A stretch of DNA of 64,000 bases from Gemmatimonadaceae bacterium (GCA_036496605.1 DASXKV010000008.1:1-64000), one strand, 5' to 3'. Shown: positions 18,959 to 27,915, numbered from the stretch's first letter. The notes: generated by a model from the sequence alone, not told the origin. Numbers and translations: made by a program.

Positions 18959-19663
18959 GTGCATCCAGACGTGGCGGCGTTGCTCGCGGTGCAAACCGAC
19001 GACATCGAAATTCACGCGTTGGAAGAGCGTCTCGCGGCACTGATGCCGCGCGTGGACGCGATCGTGAAAGAACAGGAACGCGCAACAACGGCGCTCGATC
19101 AGGCTCGTCAGGCCGTCGAGGCCGAGGAACGCCGGCAGCGTGACGTGCGTGGACGGCTCGATCAGTTCCGTCAACTCGAGGAGCGCAATCAGGCGCAACT
19201 CAACGCGGTGACGAGCGCGCGCGAGGCGACGGCGGCGACGGCCCAGCTCGATCAATCGCGACGCATGATCGGCGAAGCGCAGCGAGAGCTCGACGCCATC
19301 ACGCACAACCTCACCGATCTCCGCCATAGCGTGACGGAGCGCGACCACGCGTTGCGTGACATCGAGCGCGAGCAAAAGGAAGTGCGCGCCTCGCTCGACG
19401 CCGATCGCGCGGCGATCGATGCAGAGCTCGCGCAACGCCGCGCGCAACGCAAAGAGCTCGCCGCCAAAGTGCCGCGCTCGTTGATCGCGCGGTACGATCG
19501 CATTCGCTCGCGAAAGCGCGTCCACGCCGTTTTTCCACTTCGCGGCAACTCGTGCGCGAATTGTGATACGGTCATTCCGCTCCAGCGTCGAAGCGCGATG
19601 GCGGGGAGTGGCGCGACGGAGATCTGCGAGGGATGCGGAGTGCTTCTGTACGCGGGCGAATGA
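18959..19663 (+). CDS. Coiled-coil protein with C4 zinc ribbon
   Basis: 234 residues from GTG 18959, with GGAGG 4-8 bases upstream. Residues 20-175 form a long coiled coil. The C terminus has two CxxC pairs, CANC and CEGC, about 26 residues apart, separated by DTVIPLQRRSAMAGSG. This is the zf-RING_7/CT398-like family common next to dnaG or RNase H genes. Proposed partners include secretion or RNA-related factors, but no function is established. It follows dnaG by 15 bases. Confidence 0.85.
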   Translation: MHPDVAALLAVQTDDIEIHALEERLAALMPRVDAIVKEQERATTALDQARQAVEAEERRQRDVRGRLDQFRQLEERNQAQLNAVTSAREATAATAQLDQSRRMIGEAQRELDAITHNLTDLRHSVTERDHALRDIEREQKEVRASLDADRAAIDAELAQRRAQRKELAAKVPRSLIARYDRIRSRKRVHAVFPLRGNSCANCDTVIPLQRRSAMAGSGATEICEGCGVLLYAGE

Positions 19664-19666
19664 TGC

Positions 19667-19702
19667 TTGTTCGGGGGTGACGCCGCGTCTACTTTTCGCG
19701 GC
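19667..19702 (+). promoter_or_regulatory. Putative leaderless promoter of recJ
   Basis: TTGTTC (19667-19672), a 17-base spacer and TACTTT (19690-19695) resemble -35 and -10 boxes. The -10 box ends seven bases before GTG 19703. This is the clearest case in the window of a promoter that would place transcription start at the start codon. Confidence 0.5.
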
Positions 19703-21436
19703 GTGACGGCACCCGTAGCCAGAGCGCGGCCAAAGCATCGCTGGATCATTCCGGAGCGTCCCAGCCCAGACGCTGTCGCGCGGCTGCAAGCGGAGCTGCA
19801 TCTCCCCGAGCCACTCTGTCGCTTGCTGGCGACGCGTGGCCTCGCCGACATCGAGGGCGCCAAGACCTATCTGCGCCCACGGCTCGACCAACTGAACGAT
19901 CCGTGTCTGATGTTGGATCTCGATCGCGCGGTGGAACGGCTCGATCGCGCGATCACGAATGGTGAGCGCATTCTCATTCACGGCGACTACGACGTCGACG
20001 GCATGTCCTCGACGACGTTGCTCACGAAGACGCTGCGAATGCTGGGCGCGTCGGCGATCCCGTTTATTCCTCGACGCATCGAGGACGGCTACGATCTCGG
20101 CTCGGCCGGCGTCGACGCTGCCTTACGAGAGCGCGTCGGGGTCGTCGTCACCTGCGACTGCGGCACCAGCGCGCACGAGCCGGTACGCGCGCTGCAGGAC
20201 GCAGGCATCGACGTCATCATCTCGGATCATCATCTGCCGAGCAGCGGCTCGCTGCCGCCGGCGTTCGCCGTACTGAATCCGAAGCGGCCCGGCTGCACAT
20301 CGCCCGACCGCGATCTCGCCGCGGTGGGCGTCGCGTTCAAGCTCGCGCTCGCGCTGGTACGCAAGCGTCGCGGCAACGAGAACGCCGTGTACGGCATGCT
20401 CGATCTCGTCGCGCTCGCGACGATCGCCGACATCGCGCCATTGCGTGGCGAGAATCGTGTGCTCGCGCGCTATGGTTTGAAGATGCTCAACGAGACGCAG
20501 AACGTCGGCTTGCGCGCTCTGATTCGCGCGGCGGGCCTGGCGGACCGACCGATCACGGCGGGGCGTGTCGGATTCATTCTCGCGCCGCGACTCAACGCCG
20601 TCGGACGTCTCGGCCACGCGATTCGCGGCGTCGAGCTGCTGCTCTCGACCGACGAGCACAAAGCGAATGCGCTCGCCCGCGACTTCGAGGAGATGAACGA
20701 GCGCCGCCAGGAAGTCGATCGGGCGACGCTCGTGCAGGCGCGGGAGATGTTGTCCTCGGCGTCGATGAGCGAGACATACGGCATCGTGCTCGCGGCCGAA
20801 GGCTGGCATCCAGGGGTCATCGGCATCGTCGCGTCGCGCATCGTCGAAGAGTTCGGCCGTCCAACGGTGCTCGTATCGCTCGACGGCGACGTCGGCAAAG
20901 GCTCTGGACGATCGATCTCCGCCTTCGATCTACACTCCGGACTTTCGGCGTGTCGCGACGTGCTCATGCGCTTCGGTGGTCACCGCTCCGCCGCCGGCAT
21001 AACGGTTGCCCGCGAACGATTGCCTGAATTCGCGGAGCGCTTCAATGCAATCGCCCGCGAGCGCCTGACGCCCGAAGACCTCGTGCCGGAGCTGCGCGCC
21101 GATCTCGAAGTCACGTTAGGCGAGCTCACCCAGCAGCTGGAGTTGCTGCTGCGCCATGTCGAGCCGTGTGGCGTCGGCAATCCGTCACCAGTCCTCGTGG
21201 CGCGACAGGTCACCGTGAGCGCACCGCCGAAAATCGTCGGGCGCGAGCAGGAACATCTCAAGCTCTGGCTCGCCGATGCCGCCGGAACGCACATCGAAGC
21301 GCTTGGCTGGGGAATGGCAACACGAGCGGGTGAGGTCGAACCAGGCACGATTCTCGACGTCGCCTTCCGCCTCGAGAGCGACGAGTATCACGGTGAGAAG
21401 CGCCTGCAGGCGCGCCTCGCCGACTTCCGCAGCTAG
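19703..21436 (+). CDS. recJ: Single-stranded-DNA-specific exonuclease RecJ
   Basis: 577 residues from GTG 19703, the length typical of RecJ; TTG 19667 would add 12 residues. DHH-family motifs are HGDYDVDGMSSTTLL, VTCDCGTSAHEP and ISDHHLPS. The DHHA1 motif is FGGHRSAAGITV. A C-terminal OB-like domain follows (EHLKLWLADAAG). RecJ degrades single-stranded DNA 5' to 3' in RecF-type recombination and mismatch repair. RsmD follows after 5 bases. Confidence 0.95.
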   Translation: MTAPVARARPKHRWIIPERPSPDAVARLQAELHLPEPLCRLLATRGLADIEGAKTYLRPRLDQLNDPCLMLDLDRAVERLDRAITNGERILIHGDYDVDGMSSTTLLTKTLRMLGASAIPFIPRRIEDGYDLGSAGVDAALRERVGVVVTCDCGTSAHEPVRALQDAGIDVIISDHHLPSSGSLPPAFAVLNPKRPGCTSPDRDLAAVGVAFKLALALVRKRRGNENAVYGMLDLVALATIADIAPLRGENRVLARYGLKMLNETQNVGLRALIRAAGLADRPITAGRVGFILAPRLNAVGRLGHAIRGVELLLSTDEHKANALARDFEEMNERRQEVDRATLVQAREMLSSASMSETYGIVLAAEGWHPGVIGIVASRIVEEFGRPTVLVSLDGDVGKGSGRSISAFDLHSGLSACRDVLMRFGGHRSAAGITVARERLPEFAERFNAIARERLTPEDLVPELRADLEVTLGELTQQLELLLRHVEPCGVGNPSPVLVARQVTVSAPPKIVGREQEHLKLWLADAAGTHIEALGWGMATRAGEVEPGTILDVAFRLESDEYHGEKRLQARLADFRS

Positions 21437-21441
21437 CGCGC

Positions 21442-21957
21442 GTGCGCATCGTTGCCGGTCGCTGGCGCGGCCGCACGATCAAGCCGCCAGCCGACTCTCG
21501 CGTTCGTCCGACCGCCGATCGCGTGCGTGAAGCGTGGATGAGCATCGTCATGCCCGAGCTTCCTGGCGCGCGCGTGCTCGACCTCTTTGCCGGCTCGGGC
21601 GCGTTGGGGCTGGAAGCACTCTCGCGCGGCGCCGCGACCGCCGAATTCGTCGAGCTGGCGCCGAAAAGCCTGCGAGCGCTGAAGGAGAATGCCGAGTCAT
21701 TGGGCGCCGGCGATGCAGCGGTGATCCACCGAGCCGACGCGCTCCGATTCGTCAGCGCACTCGAGCCGCGCGCGTTCGACGTCGCCTTTGCCGACCCTCC
21801 CTATTCGCTGAGACTCGCGACGCGGCTTGCCGCGCTCTGGCTCGCGGTGCCATTTGCCGCGGTTCTCGGAATAGAACACCGACAGGACGAGGTGCTCCCC
21901 GGCGACGGTGACCGGCGCAAATACGGTGACACGGTCGTGACGATCTATAGGGGTTAG
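21442..21957 (+). CDS. rsmD: 16S rRNA (guanine-966-N2)-methyltransferase RsmD
   Basis: 171 residues from GTG 21442 (MRIVAGRWRGRTIKPP). SAM motif I is VLDLFAGSGALGLEALSRGA and the catalytic motif is FADPPYS. It methylates G966 of 16S rRNA. The final codons AGG GGT TAG, giving Arg-Gly-stop, are part of a TAGGGG repeat tract that starts inside the gene, so the repeat supplies the stop codon. coaD follows 128 bases later, as in many bacteria. Confidence 0.94.
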   Translation: MRIVAGRWRGRTIKPPADSRVRPTADRVREAWMSIVMPELPGARVLDLFAGSGALGLEALSRGAATAEFVELAPKSLRALKENAESLGAGDAAVIHRADALRFVSALEPRAFDVAFADPPYSLRLATRLAALWLAVPFAAVLGIEHRQDEVLPGDGDRRKYGDTVVTIYRG

Positions 21958-22060
21958 GGTTTAGGGGCTAGGGGTTAGGGTTTAGGGGCTAGGGTTTACC
22001 GATTTGGTGATTAAGGTTGACCCTAGCCCCTAGCCCCTAGCCCCCAGACCCTAGCCCCTC
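21950..22060. repeat. Telomere-like GGGGTTAGGG tract with C-rich mirror
   Basis: 21950-21997 has seven or more G runs with 3-base linkers (GGGGTTAGGGTTTAGGGGCT...). 22018-22060 has the complementary CCCTAGCCCC units. The G-rich half fits the G-quadruplex pattern G3+N1-7 and could also pair with the C-rich half as a long hairpin. Shorter relatives occur after the SpoIIE gene (26113-26141) and at the end of the MBL gene (31000-31012). Confidence 0.85.
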
Positions 22061-22085
22061 GGCGCAGTCGCTACCCCTACTTCAC

Positions 22086-22580
22086 GTGCGCACCGCCATC
22101 TACGCCGGCAGCTTCGATCCGATTACGCGCGGCCACGAGGATCTCATCGATCGCAGTCTCGAGTTCGTCGATCGGCTGGTCGTCGCCGTCGCGACGAACG
22201 TTGCGAAGCAGCCCCTGTTCAGCGTCGACGAACGCGTGGAGCTGATTCGCGCGACGCTGCACGATCGAAAGCGCGTCGACGTACGACAGTTCAGTGGACT
22301 GCTCATCGACTTCGCGCGCGAGGCCGGGGCGAAACTGCTCATCCGCGGGCTCCGCGCCGTGAGTGACTTTGAATACGAGTACCAGATGGCACTCATGAAT
22401 CGACATCTGTCGTCTGGTCTCGAGACCGTGTTCATGGTGCCGTCGCTCGACACGACCTACATCAGTGCGAGCCTGGTGCGCGAGGTGGCGCGTTTCGGCG
22501 GAGCGATCGCCGATCTCGTGCACCCGGCTGTCGCCGCCGCGCTGCACGAGAAATACGGAACGAAGCCGGCGCACGGGTGA
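22086..22580 (+). CDS. coaD: Phosphopantetheine adenylyltransferase
   Basis: 164 residues from GTG 22086. The nucleotidyltransferase motif is [15 protein letters not shown] (T/HxGH type), followed by [40 protein letters not shown] and DLVHPAV, all diagnostic of CoaD. It transfers AMP from ATP to 4'-phosphopantetheine, the penultimate step of coenzyme A synthesis. The stop overlaps the next gene by GTGA, so translation is probably coupled. Confidence 0.96.
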   Translation: MRTAIYAGSFDPITRGHEDLIDRSLEFVDRLVVAVATNVAKQPLFSVDERVELIRATLHDRKRVDVRQFSGLLIDFAREAGAKLLIRGLRAVSDFEYEYQMALMNRHLSSGLETVFMVPSLDTTYISASLVREVARFGGAIADLVHPAVAAALHEKYGTKPAHG

Positions 22581-23572
22581 GCTTTCTGGACGAAGTGCGC
22601 GTACGGGCGAGCGCGACGCGCCGTCGCGTGGCGTTCCCCGAGTCGGCTGACGAGCGGACGCTGCGCGCGGTGAGTGAGCTGGCGAGACTACGCGTCGTCC
22701 ATTCGGTTCTCGTTCTGGATCCCGAACGCCCTGACACCCACGGCTCCGTACGGGCGCTCGCATCCGCGAATGTCGACGTCGTCGATCCGTCGAGCGATCC
22801 GCGCGTCGACGATGCCGCCTCGCGCCTCTACGACGCGCGTCGCGGCCGAGGACTCACCGAGGAACGCGCGCACGCACTCGCGCGGACGCCTCTGATCTTT
22901 GCCGACGCCCTCGTCAGCCGGGGCGACGCGGACGCGTGCGTCGGCGGCGCGACACACACGACTGCGGACATTCTGCGAGCCGCATTGTGGCTCGTCGGGC
23001 CCGCACAGGGCGTCCGAACGGTATCGAGCGCTTTTTACATGGTGACGCAACCCTTTCGGGGTACCACGAGCCCCGAGGTCCTGACCTTCACGGATTGCGC
23101 TGTCGTCCCCTATCCGACGGCAACGCAGCTCGCGGATATCGCCATCGCCGCCGCGACGGATCGTCGCCGCATTGTTGGCGACGATCCATACGTCGCATTT
23201 CTTTCCTTCAGCACCAAAGGAAGCGCGGACGGAGAAAGCGTGGCTCTGGCGACGGACGCCTTGGCCGAGGTACGGCAGCGCGCACCGTCACTGATCGTGG
23301 ACGGAGAATTGCAAGGTGATGCGGCGCTCATCAGTGACGTCGGACTGCGAAAGGCTCCCGGCAGCCCCGTCGCTGGTCGCGCGAACGTGCTTGTTTTCCC
23401 AACCTTGGATGCGGGAAATATCGCCTACAAGCTGGTGCAGCGGCTCGGTGGGGCACTCGCCATCGGGCCGATTATTCAAGGCCTGCGCCGGCCTTGCAGC
23501 GATCTCTCGCGCGGAGCCACCAGTGATGACATTTTCCACGTGGCGGCGATTACCGCATTGCAGGCGGAATAG
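22577..23572 (+). CDS. pta: Phosphate acetyl/butyryltransferase family protein
   Basis: 331 residues from GTG 22577. Family blocks: [74 protein letters not shown] and [20 protein letters not shown]. This matches the catalytic domain of phosphotransacetylase (acetyl-CoA + Pi to acetyl phosphate + CoA). Coupling to coaD links it to CoA metabolism. No acetate kinase gene is nearby. Acetyl rather than butyryl specificity is inferred from similarity in the motifs and is not certain. Confidence 0.88.
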   Translation: MSFLDEVRVRASATRRRVAFPESADERTLRAVSELARLRVVHSVLVLDPERPDTHGSVRALASANVDVVDPSSDPRVDDAASRLYDARRGRGLTEERAHALARTPLIFADALVSRGDADACVGGATHTTADILRAALWLVGPAQGVRTVSSAFYMVTQPFRGTTSPEVLTFTDCAVVPYPTATQLADIAIAAATDRRRIVGDDPYVAFLSFSTKGSADGESVALATDALAEVRQRAPSLIVDGELQGDAALISDVGLRKAPGSPVAGRANVLVFPTLDAGNIAYKLVQRLGGALAIGPIIQGLRRPCSDLSRGATSDDIFHVAAITALQAE

Positions 23573-23613
23573 CGCTGCCCTGAAGAGCGTCAAGTCCCGT
23601 TAGGAGAAACATC

Positions 23614-23946
23614 ATGAGCTTCGCGATCACGAAGGAGGCGGAAGTCGTTGTGGTGGATGTCGAGGGCCAGCTCATCGTCGGCAACCGGCAAGAGCTGAAG
23701 CAAAAGGTGCTGGACGAGCTGGAGCGTGGTGAGAAGAAATTTCTCATCGACTTCTCGCAGACCGGATACATCGACAGCTCCGGACTCGGCGTGCTCGTGT
23801 CATTGTCCAAGAAGATTCGTGAGCAGGGCGGAGAGTTACGACTCGCGAATCTGAACGACGATCTCAAGACGTTGTTCGAGCTCACGAAACTGGATACGCT
23901 GTTCCAGATCGCGGATACGCGCGAGCGCGCACTGGAGAGCTTCTGA
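23614..23946 (+). CDS. STAS-domain anti-anti-sigma factor
   Basis: 110 residues, start supported by TTAGGAGAAAC upstream. The text IDFSQTGYIDSSGLGVLVSL contains the conserved serine that anti-sigma kinases phosphorylate in SpoIIAA/RsbV proteins. It is followed 164 bases later by an RsbW-like kinase and a SpoIIE phosphatase, the three parts of a partner-switch module. No sigma factor gene is adjacent, so the target may be encoded elsewhere or may not be a sigma factor. Confidence 0.92.
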   Translation: MSFAITKEAEVVVVDVEGQLIVGNRQELKQKVLDELERGEKKFLIDFSQTGYIDSSGLGVLVSLSKKIREQGGELRLANLNDDLKTLFELTKLDTLFQIADTRERALESF

Positions 23947-24011
23947 GCGCTCTCCGGGCGCCGCGCCCGACCACCCTGGTCGCCGCGACGCTAGCGAATC
24001 CAACCATGTCC

Positions 24012-24041
24012 GGGCACGGCACCCATTCCAGCCGTGCCCGG
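24012..24041. terminator. Hairpin between STAS and anti-sigma genes
   Basis: CGGGCACGGC (24012-24021) and GCCGTGCCCG (24032-24041) form a perfect 10-bp stem with a 10-base loop. There is no T run, so Rho-independent termination is unlikely on its own. It may be a partial terminator or processing site that lowers expression of the kinase relative to the antagonist. Confidence 0.4.
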
Positions 24042-24110
24042 CGTCGCATCCAAGCGAGATGAGCCGAGGAAGCGAAGCGGGGCGACAGAGCGCGCACGAG
24101 GGCAGCCGCG

Positions 24111-24533
24111 GTGAGTGACTCGCGCGTGATCGAAGTCGACATTCCCAGCGACGTCCAATACATCGAAAAGGTCGTCGAGCTCGTTCAACGCGAATGCGCG
24201 CTGATGAAGTTCGGCGCCCGTCAGTTGATGCTAAACCTCGCCGTAGCCCTGACCGAAGCGCTCTCGAACGCGATTCTGCGCGGCAACAACGACGATCCGG
24301 CGAAGCACGTGCACGTCGTGGCGCGCGTCGACACGGCGCACCTCGTCATCGAAGTACGTGACGAAGGCGTTGGCTTCGACCTGGAACAGTGCACGCTGGA
24401 TCCGACCACGCCCGGTAATGTCGATCGAGAGGATGGACGCGGGCTGTTTCTGATGCGCCAGCTGATGGATCGTGTCGAGCGGTTCGATGACGGCCGCGGC
24501 AACATCGTGCGTCTCACGCTGCGCCGGGAATGA
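24111..24533 (+). CDS. Anti-sigma factor serine kinase, RsbW/SpoIIAB type
   Basis: 140 residues from GTG 24111. HATPase motifs: N box LTEALSNAILRGN, G1 DEGVGFD and G2-like DGRGLFLMRQLMD. Family knowledge: these kinases bind and inhibit a sigma factor and phosphorylate the STAS antagonist. The stop overlaps the SpoIIE gene (ATGA). The STAS gene is immediately upstream. ATG starts are absent near the N terminus, and GTG 24111 gives a domain of normal length. Confidence 0.9.
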   Translation: MSDSRVIEVDIPSDVQYIEKVVELVQRECALMKFGARQLMLNLAVALTEALSNAILRGNNDDPAKHVHVVARVDTAHLVIEVRDEGVGFDLEQCTLDPTTPGNVDREDGRGLFLMRQLMDRVERFDDGRGNIVRLTLRRE

Positions 24534-26113
24534 CCGATCTCACGGCCGTGCTCTCGGCGTTTCGCGCGGCAACGCAGTGCGAGTCAGCCGTGTTGGTTCA
24601 GGTCGACGGGAAGCTCGTCGCCGAGGCGACGACTGGGCAGGTGCCGACGCTGGAGAACGTCCCGCCGCTATCGGAGGGAATCCGCTCTGTCGATTCCGAG
24701 GCCGGGCGTATCCTCGTCGCCGCCGTGCCGGGCCCCCGTCGTGCGTGGCTGGCGCTCGGTCCGTGCGGTACGCCGCAGGCCGATCTCGACAGCTACATGC
24801 GCTTCATGCTCCCCGTCGTATCCCAATACCTGCAGTCGGCGCTGGAGGTGGAGCACGCCGCGAACGAGCTCGCCGAGCGATACGAAGAGATCAATCTGCT
24901 CTATACGATCAGCGAGATTCTCGGCCGCACCGTGTCGCTCGAGGAAGCTGCGCGGACGATTCTCACGGAAATCTCGGAGACCGTTGGCGCTCGGCGCGCG
25001 TCGATCCTCGTGCACGACCCAGCCACCGACACGCTCGGCGTCGTCGCCGTGCTCGGCGCCGATGCGTCGCAGGCATCCTCGATCGGCGTTCAGGATCCGT
25101 GCAGCGTGAGCGCGCGTGTCTTTCGCACGCAACATCCGCTGCTCGTGGAAGGCGATCAGATGCAGTGTCCGGCCGAGGCGCCGTACCGCCGGGGCTCGAT
25201 GCTCTCTGTACCGATCATGTGGACGACGCCGCGGGGTGGGGAACCGTTAGGCGTCGTCAACCTGTCCGATCGGCGATCGCCGCAGCAATTCACCGCCGGC
25301 GATCAGAAGCTGATTGCAGCGATCGCGACACAGATCGGAACGGCGATCCAGAACGCTCGCCTCGTGCGCGCTTCGCTCACGCAGGAGCGATTGCTGTACG
25401 AGATGGAGCTCGCGCACGACCTGCAAATGAAGCTCCTACCGGCAGCGGCGATCGTCGAGCCGGACGCGATCGTGGCCGCGCGCGTGATGCCCGCCGAGAG
25501 CGTCGGCGGCGATTTCTACAACCTCTTCCGGCTCGGCGATCGACGCGTCGGGGCAATGATTGGCGACGTGTCCGGCCACGGCTATCAGGCGGCGCTGATC
25601 ATGGCCCTGACGATGAGCGCATCCGCGATTCATGCACAGACGACGGCGGATCCGGGCGAGACGCTGCACGCGCTGTTCTCCACCGTGCGCGACGAGCTCG
25701 CAACGACGGAGATGTTCATCTCGGCTTTTTACGGTGTCATCGATCGAACGCGGGGCGAGGTGCTGTACGCCAATACGGGACACCCGCACGCGTTCGTCGT
25801 CGGCGCGGATGGGAACTGTGAGCGACTCGCCGCCAACGATCCGCCGCTCGGCATGGCCGAGGAGCATCCGAGAACCGTGCGGCGTCACTGGGATCCCGAG
25901 AGCGATCTACTCGTGCTGTTCACCGATGGCTTGAGCGATGCGCGGAGCCGCACCGGTCAGCGCCTTGGTGAGGAGGCACTTCTCGAAACGATTCGTCGCT
26001 ATCGTCACGAGGCACCGTCATCGATTCTCAGTCGCCTCATCGAGGTCGTCGAAGCGCACAGCGGCGCAACGCCGCGTCGCGACGACCAGACGATCGTGCT
26101 GCTGCGCAGTTGA
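24530..26113 (+). CDS. GAF-domain PP2C phosphatase, SpoIIE/RsbU type
   Basis: 527 residues. An uncharacterised N-terminal part (about 1-115) is followed by a GAF domain (about 130-285, NLLYTISEILGRTVSLEEAA). The PP2C-like SpoIIE domain starts near 300: LQMKLLPAAAIVE, ESVGGDFYNLFRLGD, GDVSGHGYQAALIM, and the C-terminal RRDDQTIVLL. It should dephosphorylate the STAS protein after a signal sensed by the N-terminal domains, releasing the target from the kinase. It has no membrane segment, so the signal is probably cytoplasmic. Confidence 0.92.
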   Translation: MTDLTAVLSAFRAATQCESAVLVQVDGKLVAEATTGQVPTLENVPPLSEGIRSVDSEAGRILVAAVPGPRRAWLALGPCGTPQADLDSYMRFMLPVVSQYLQSALEVEHAANELAERYEEINLLYTISEILGRTVSLEEAARTILTEISETVGARRASILVHDPATDTLGVVAVLGADASQASSIGVQDPCSVSARVFRTQHPLLVEGDQMQCPAEAPYRRGSMLSVPIMWTTPRGGEPLGVVNLSDRRSPQQFTAGDQKLIAAIATQIGTAIQNARLVRASLTQERLLYEMELAHDLQMKLLPAAAIVEPDAIVAARVMPAESVGGDFYNLFRLGDRRVGAMIGDVSGHGYQAALIMALTMSASAIHAQTTADPGETLHALFSTVRDELATTEMFISAFYGVIDRTRGEVLYANTGHPHAFVVGADGNCERLAANDPPLGMAEEHPRTVRRHWDPESDLLVLFTDGLSDARSRTGQRLGEEALLETIRRYRHEAPSSILSRLIEVVEAHSGATPRRDDQTIVLLRS

Positions 26114-26142
26114 GGGGCTAGGGTCTAGGGCATAGGGGCTAG
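26113..26142. repeat. Short TAGGGGCTAGGG tract between SpoIIE gene and rsmA
   Basis: The 29-base gap reads GGGGCTAGGGTCTAGGGCAT then AGGGGCTAG, directly before the rsmA ATG. It is the same simple sequence as 21950-21997. No Shine-Dalgarno sequence other than the G runs precedes rsmA. Confidence 0.65.
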
Positions 26143-26952
26143 ATGGCGCCTCGACTACCACCGGTCCGGAAAAGCCTCGGTCAGCATTTTCTCAACGATC
26201 GACGAATCCTTGGCCGCATTGCGGATGCACTCGAGCTCCGGGGGTCGGAGCTGGTCATCGAGATCGGGCCGGGGCGTGGGGCGCTGACGGAGATATTGCT
26301 CGAGAGGGCGGGACACATCGTCGCGATCGAGTACGACCGGGCGCTGGCGGCATTGCTTCGCGAGCGGTATTCAGGCGACTCGCGCGTCACGATCGTGGAG
26401 CACGACGTGCTCGACCTGAACTTCGGCGAACTGGCGAAGGGCCCGTACGTCCTCGTCGGCAATGTGCCGTACTACATCACGACGCCGATTCTATTTCGGA
26501 GCCTGACGCGGCCGCGGCCCGAACGCGCCGTCTATCTCGTGCAGCGAGAAGTCGCCGAGCGGATCGTTTCGCCGCCGGGCAATCGCGAGTACGGTGCGTT
26601 GTCTGTGAACGTACAGGCGGTGGCGAAGGCCGAGTTGCTCTTTCACGTGAGCCGCGGCGCATTCCATCCTCCTCCGCGAGTTGACAGCGCGGTGCTTCGC
26701 CTAACGCCGCGCGTCGATCCGGTGATCTCCGCGTCGGAGGAACAGGAGTTCCGATCATTCGTCCAAGCCGCCTTTGGCATGCGACGCAAGCAGATGCGCC
26801 GCGTACTGCGCGAGCTCTGGAATCTCGACGCGGCTAACGCCGAGCGGATACTCGCTGCGGCGCAAATAGATCCTGCTGTCAGGCCGGAGACTCTTTCGCC
26901 GGTTGAATTCGCGAGGTTGCTCGGAGACGAGTCAGCGAGCAGGCCACAATGA
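26143..26952 (+). CDS. rsmA: 16S rRNA dimethyladenosine transferase RsmA (KsgA)
   Basis: 269 residues. The start gives MAPRLPPVRKSLGQHFLNDR, then motif I VIEIGPGRGALTEILLERA, YDRALAALLRE, and the catalytic motif VGNVPYYITTPILF (NxPY). It dimethylates A1518 and A1519 near the 3' end of 16S rRNA. The last codons (CCA CAA TGA) lie within the left arm of a 270-bp palindromic repeat element, so the stop codon is shared with that element. Confidence 0.96.
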   Translation: MAPRLPPVRKSLGQHFLNDRRILGRIADALELRGSELVIEIGPGRGALTEILLERAGHIVAIEYDRALAALLRERYSGDSRVTIVEHDVLDLNFGELAKGPYVLVGNVPYYITTPILFRSLTRPRPERAVYLVQREVAERIVSPPGNREYGALSVNVQAVAKAELLFHVSRGAFHPPPRVDSAVLRLTPRVDPVISASEEQEFRSFVQAAFGMRRKQMRRVLRELWNLDAANAERILAAAQIDPAVRPETLSPVEFARLLGDESASRPQ

Positions 26953-27211
26953 AAAAAGGGTGTTACGGATTAGACGGATGCAGCTGATTGAACGGATCGC
27001 TCCGCGAACGCTACAACTCCGCTCGCAACGAGCCGGGAATTTTTGTTAACTGCACACTCATTGAGCACGCGTGGCCATCGGGCGTCGGGGCATCCCGAGG
27101 TCGTAACAAAGAATCGTCCGGGCTCGTTGCGAGCGGAGTCGCACCGCACAAGGAGGGATCCGTTCAATCAGCTACATCCGTTCAATCCGTAATACTCTTT
27201 TCATTGTGGCC
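26942..27211. repeat. Solo palindromic element, repeat family B
   Basis: Left arm 26942-26999 starts GGCCACAATGAAAA and contains TTACGGAT, ACGGATGCAGCTGAT and TGAACGGATC; the right arm (about 27156-27211) is its reverse complement with few changes. An inner stem pairs CTCCGCTCGCAACGAGCC (27018-27035) with GGCTCGTTGCGAGCGGAG (27121-27138). The two strands therefore read similar short frames. It fills the 336-base gap between rsmA and rex. Relatives flank the GxxExxY gene at 36818-36873 and 37286-37342. Confidence 0.9.
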
Positions 27212-27288
27212 CGTGCATTCAGGCTGTCCGTGAGTGCAGCCATCGCGGCGCAACGCGAACTGAGCGTTAAGCTGGCCCAAGCCCCGCG

Positions 27289-27915
27289 CTACTCTCTGTT
27301 CGTCAGCGCGTAGCTGAGCCCCTCCAGCTCCATCGCCATGTTCACGGTCTTCACCGTGACGTCGGGCGGCGCCTGGAGCTGCGTCGGAGCGAAGTTGAGA
27401 ATTGCCTTGATCCCGGTCTTCACGATGCGGTCGAGCACGCGCTGCGCCTCGTCGCCGGGGACGGTGAGGACCGCGATGTCCGGGTGATCCTGCTTGACGT
27501 CACGCTCGAGCTGCGCGATGTCGCGCACCGGGATTCCCTCGAGCTTGAGACCGATCTTCTCCTCGTTCGCATCATAGGCGGCCAGGATCTGGAATCCGCG
27601 CTGCCGAAAGCCACGATACTGCGCGAGCGCCGCGCCGATCTTGCCGGCGCCGATGATGATCACTTTCCACTCGCGGCCAAGGCCGAGGATCTCGCGCAAG
27701 CGGCCCGCCAGTTCGGGCACGGAGTAACCCAATCCGCGCTTTCCGAACGACCCGAAGAAGGACAGGTCTTTCCGCACCTGCGCCGAAGTCGTCCCGCCGC
27801 GCTGCGCGAGCTCCTCGCTCGAGATGGTCTCGAGACCTCGGTTCTCGAAGTCTTCGAGGAAGCGCAAATACGCGGAGAGACGTCGAACGGTCGAATCAGC
27901 GATGCGTTTCGCCAC
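27289..27915 (-). CDS. rex: Redox-sensing transcriptional repressor Rex
   Basis: 208 residues from GTG 27915. The winged-helix N terminus reads STVRRLSAYLRFLEDFE, then SAQVRKDLSFFGSFGKRGLG. The NAD(H)-binding Rossmann fold has IIGAGKIGAALAQY and later LTVPGDEAQRVLDRIV and GLSYALTNRE. Rex binds DNA when NADH/NAD+ is low and releases it when NADH rises. A perfect Rex-box lies 19 bases upstream of its start, so autoregulation is likely. It is divergent from the arginine deiminase gene. Confidence 0.96.
   Translation of the reverse strand: MAKRIADSTVRRLSAYLRFLEDFENRGLETISSEELAQRGGTTSAQVRKDLSFFGSFGKRGLGYSVPELAGRLREILGLGREWKVIIIGAGKIGAALAQYRGFRQRGFQILAAYDANEEKIGLKLEGIPVRDIAQLERDVKQDHPDIAVLTVPGDEAQRVLDRIVKTGIKAILNFAPTQLQAPPDVTVKTVNMAMELEGLSYALTNRE

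Noticed and set aside
21950-22060. Real telomere or linear chromosome end
   Set aside because: The tract is internal, short and flanked by rsmD and coaD in normal order.
26970-27233. Two similar short proteins on opposite strands (both starting MNGSL)
   Set aside because: They result from the palindromic family-B element, whose two arms read alike; neither has gene context.
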